Positions 62,597-64,000 of a stretch of DNA of 64,000 nucleotides are shown here, in pieces. Under the pieces are notes generated by a model. The model was not told the origin of the DNA, made no database searches, and was given only the letters and a program-made list of their open reading frames with translations. The stretch is from Epiperipatus broadwayi (Eukaryota > Onychophora > Udeonychophora > Euonychophora > Peripatidae), in the NCBI GenBank assembly GCA_028023455.1, contig JAQFVV010000252.1, positions 1,145,349 through 1,209,348 of the forward strand, read 5' to 3'. A program made the position numbers and the translations under genes. Position 1 is the stretch's first letter. The number at the start of each line of letters is the position of its first letter.

Positions 62597-64000
62597 AAAT
62601 AAATTTTATTGTAACTTATATACATTTAGTTTATGCCATGCAAGGCTAAATGTAGAAGTCTGCTGTTTCAATTGGGATTCTTTTGTGTACAAATCAAAGG
62701 ATTGTCATCTAAGTTAGTGAGTGTCTCATTTTTATGAGGCCAACCTTCTATATAAGCCCCATGTGTTGTTGAATAAGAATTTTGAGGCCAGTATTAAGTC
62801 TTTTGCCTGCAAGGTTTTTAGCTGGATGTTAAATACTTCAAATGGGTCTGGTCTGGGTATTGTGAATTTGGAATTGCACCTGGCCATCCATAGGGCATAT
62901 GAGATAAATATAGCCAGGTGTATGACTGGAAAGTCACCAGAGTGCAAGCAGCTTTTAAGGTCTAGTATCTTTAGGAGAGGAATGCTGCATTCCTAATTGA
63001 TGGCTCTCCTGATGTCCTGATATCCTGGGCAGAGGAAAATGATGTGTTCAAATGTTTCTTCACCTCTTTGGCAGAGATGGCAAATTGGGTCTATCTTTGT
63101 CATGAATTTTCTGAAATGTATGAACCAGCTTGTTGGAATTGCACCAAGAATTATTTTTATAATGTGATCCAACAGTTTTGGTTCCATTGCTAGGTGTTTA
63201 AAGGTTTTCATTATTTTGTGATTAGTTCAGCGCAATTGTATTTGGATTGTTATTGGCTCTGGATTTAGTAGTGCGTGTGCTTCCAAGATGTTTATCTTGT
63301 TCTGGAGGGTCAATCTGGAATTGCCATTGATTCTAAGAATTTTGCTTATGATGGAGTTTATCCAGGCAGTGCATGGAGGTGGCGGTCTATCTGTGGGTAT
63401 TACAGGGTTGATTATGACTGTTGTGAAGTATTTTTTAATCAGGCTATGCACCAGGGAGTGTTGTTTCTTGTGCATAATCGTGTTCTGCGAATGGAGGGAC
63501 AGCCCATTGAGTTTTCTGTGCTGATAAAGGTAAGCTGAGCTGATTACAGGTGTTCTTCCTCTCCAGATGACTTGATTGCATATTCTTTGTATTTGAGTAT
63601 TGAAAGTCTTGGTAAGAGAGATTATGGGTAGGTAGTAATTGATCTTTCCCATTATTTTTAAATTAATTAGGGCTATCTTTCCTTGAAATGAAAGGTATGT
63701 TTTGGCTATTGATTTGGCAAATTTGGTAGCTTCTTCCAGTAGGGGTTTGTGAAGTGTAGAGGACATGGCATTGAATGATAGATGAATCAGGAATCCCAGG
63801 TAAGGTTGGGGTTGTGCGAGGAAAGCTGACTTGATGCATTTGCCTGTATTAATGCACCAAGCTGAGGATTTTTGTAGGTTTATTGAGAGCTTAAATTTGT
63901 TAGTGTAATTGGTAATTATGTTGTATAAGGCAGGAAGGCACTTATGCGATGGTAGGATGACAAGAATATCGTCCATGTAGGCAAAAGAGTTGATGCTCTT
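62597..64000 (-). mobile_element. L1/Tx1-like LINE, 3' part, runs off the window
   Basis: A minus-strand element whose coding part occupies about 62732-64000. The 3' untranslated region extends to roughly 62600, where AATAAA (62605-62610, minus sense) could be the poly(A) signal. Upstream RT and endonuclease lie beyond the window end. The region is markedly less AT-rich than its flank, and only two in-frame stops are seen, so the insertion is fairly recent. Confidence 0.8.
62732..64000 (-). pseudogene. L1-like reverse transcriptase, C-terminal half, 5' end cut by window
   Basis: A single frame with two in-frame stops, TGA at about 63224-63226 and TAG at about 62993-62995, and no frameshift. 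From the window edge: SFAYMDDILVILPS (RT motif C with YMDD), INLQKSSAWCINTGK, YLGFLIHL and KIALINLKIMGKINYYLPI. Then come QVIWRGRTPVISSAYLYQ (the L1-like WNGKKPRI position), a C-terminal zinc knuckle CHLCQRGEETFEHIIFLC, and a final segment ending YRRLAS. Motif order supports the L1/Tx1 group. The overlapping plus-strand frames at 63275-63538 are shadows. Confidence 0.8.

Noticed and set aside
63275-63538. Plus-strand open frames of 87 and 78 aa at the window end
   Set aside because: They lie antisense to the well-supported L1-like reverse transcriptase.

Overview
The window is animal (metazoan) nuclear DNA, very AT-rich (roughly three quarters A+T by eye), with spliceosomal introns, several LINE families, a mariner relic, tRNA-like SINEs, foldback elements and long (AAT)n arrays. 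There is no sign of bacterial, organellar or viral-genome architecture. It is most likely an invertebrate such as a mollusc or arthropod. I cannot name the species, and no single feature here decides it.

Layout. 0-1 kb: a small, internally deleted mariner copy with intact terminal repeats. 1.85-2.3 kb: a head-to-head SINE pair. 2.9-3.5 kb: the only convincing host coding exons, a signal-peptide exon and a second, sushi-like exon. They belong to the 5' end of a secreted or extracellular protein gene on the + strand. No further exon was recognised, so the rest of the window may be one very long intron of this gene or may be intergenic. 5.57-7.15 kb: an unclassified composite palindrome and tandem-repeat element. 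10-13.3 kb: a nearly full-length endonuclease plus reverse transcriptase LINE (called LINE-A here) with a few lesions. At least six decayed copies or fragments of LINE-A follow: 13.9-16.4, 19.3-22.2, 27.2-27.6, 29.4-29.5, 33.0-34.9 and 37.4-39.3 kb. 24.5-25 kb: a second head-to-head SINE pair. 29.8-32.6 kb: fragments of a different LINE (LINE-B) inside a 1.3-kb tandem duplication. 38.4-38.9 kb: an LTR-like block nested in a LINE-A copy.

40-51 kb: dominated by inverted-repeat (foldback) elements, locally duplicated blocks and an unrecognised intronless, coiled-coil-rich decayed ORF (45.5-47.14 kb). 52.5-53 kb: a frameshifted fragment resembling the TM6-TM7-tail part of a class A GPCR (minus strand). 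54-58.1 kb: a repeat unit of about 2 kb in tandem, carrying a younger 130-bp duplication. 58.6 and 61 kb: small tandem duplications. 62.6-64 kb: the 3' part of an L1/Tx1-like LINE (minus strand) with an unusual YMDD active site; it runs off the window end.

Most of the window is therefore transposon and repeat turnover around one host gene start. Nothing here forms an operon-like or multi-gene system. The most unusual items are the 5.57-7.15 kb composite element, the repeated head-to-head or foldback architecture in several unrelated families, the hammerhead-like palindrome at 17.4 kb, and the unclassified coiled-coil ORF.
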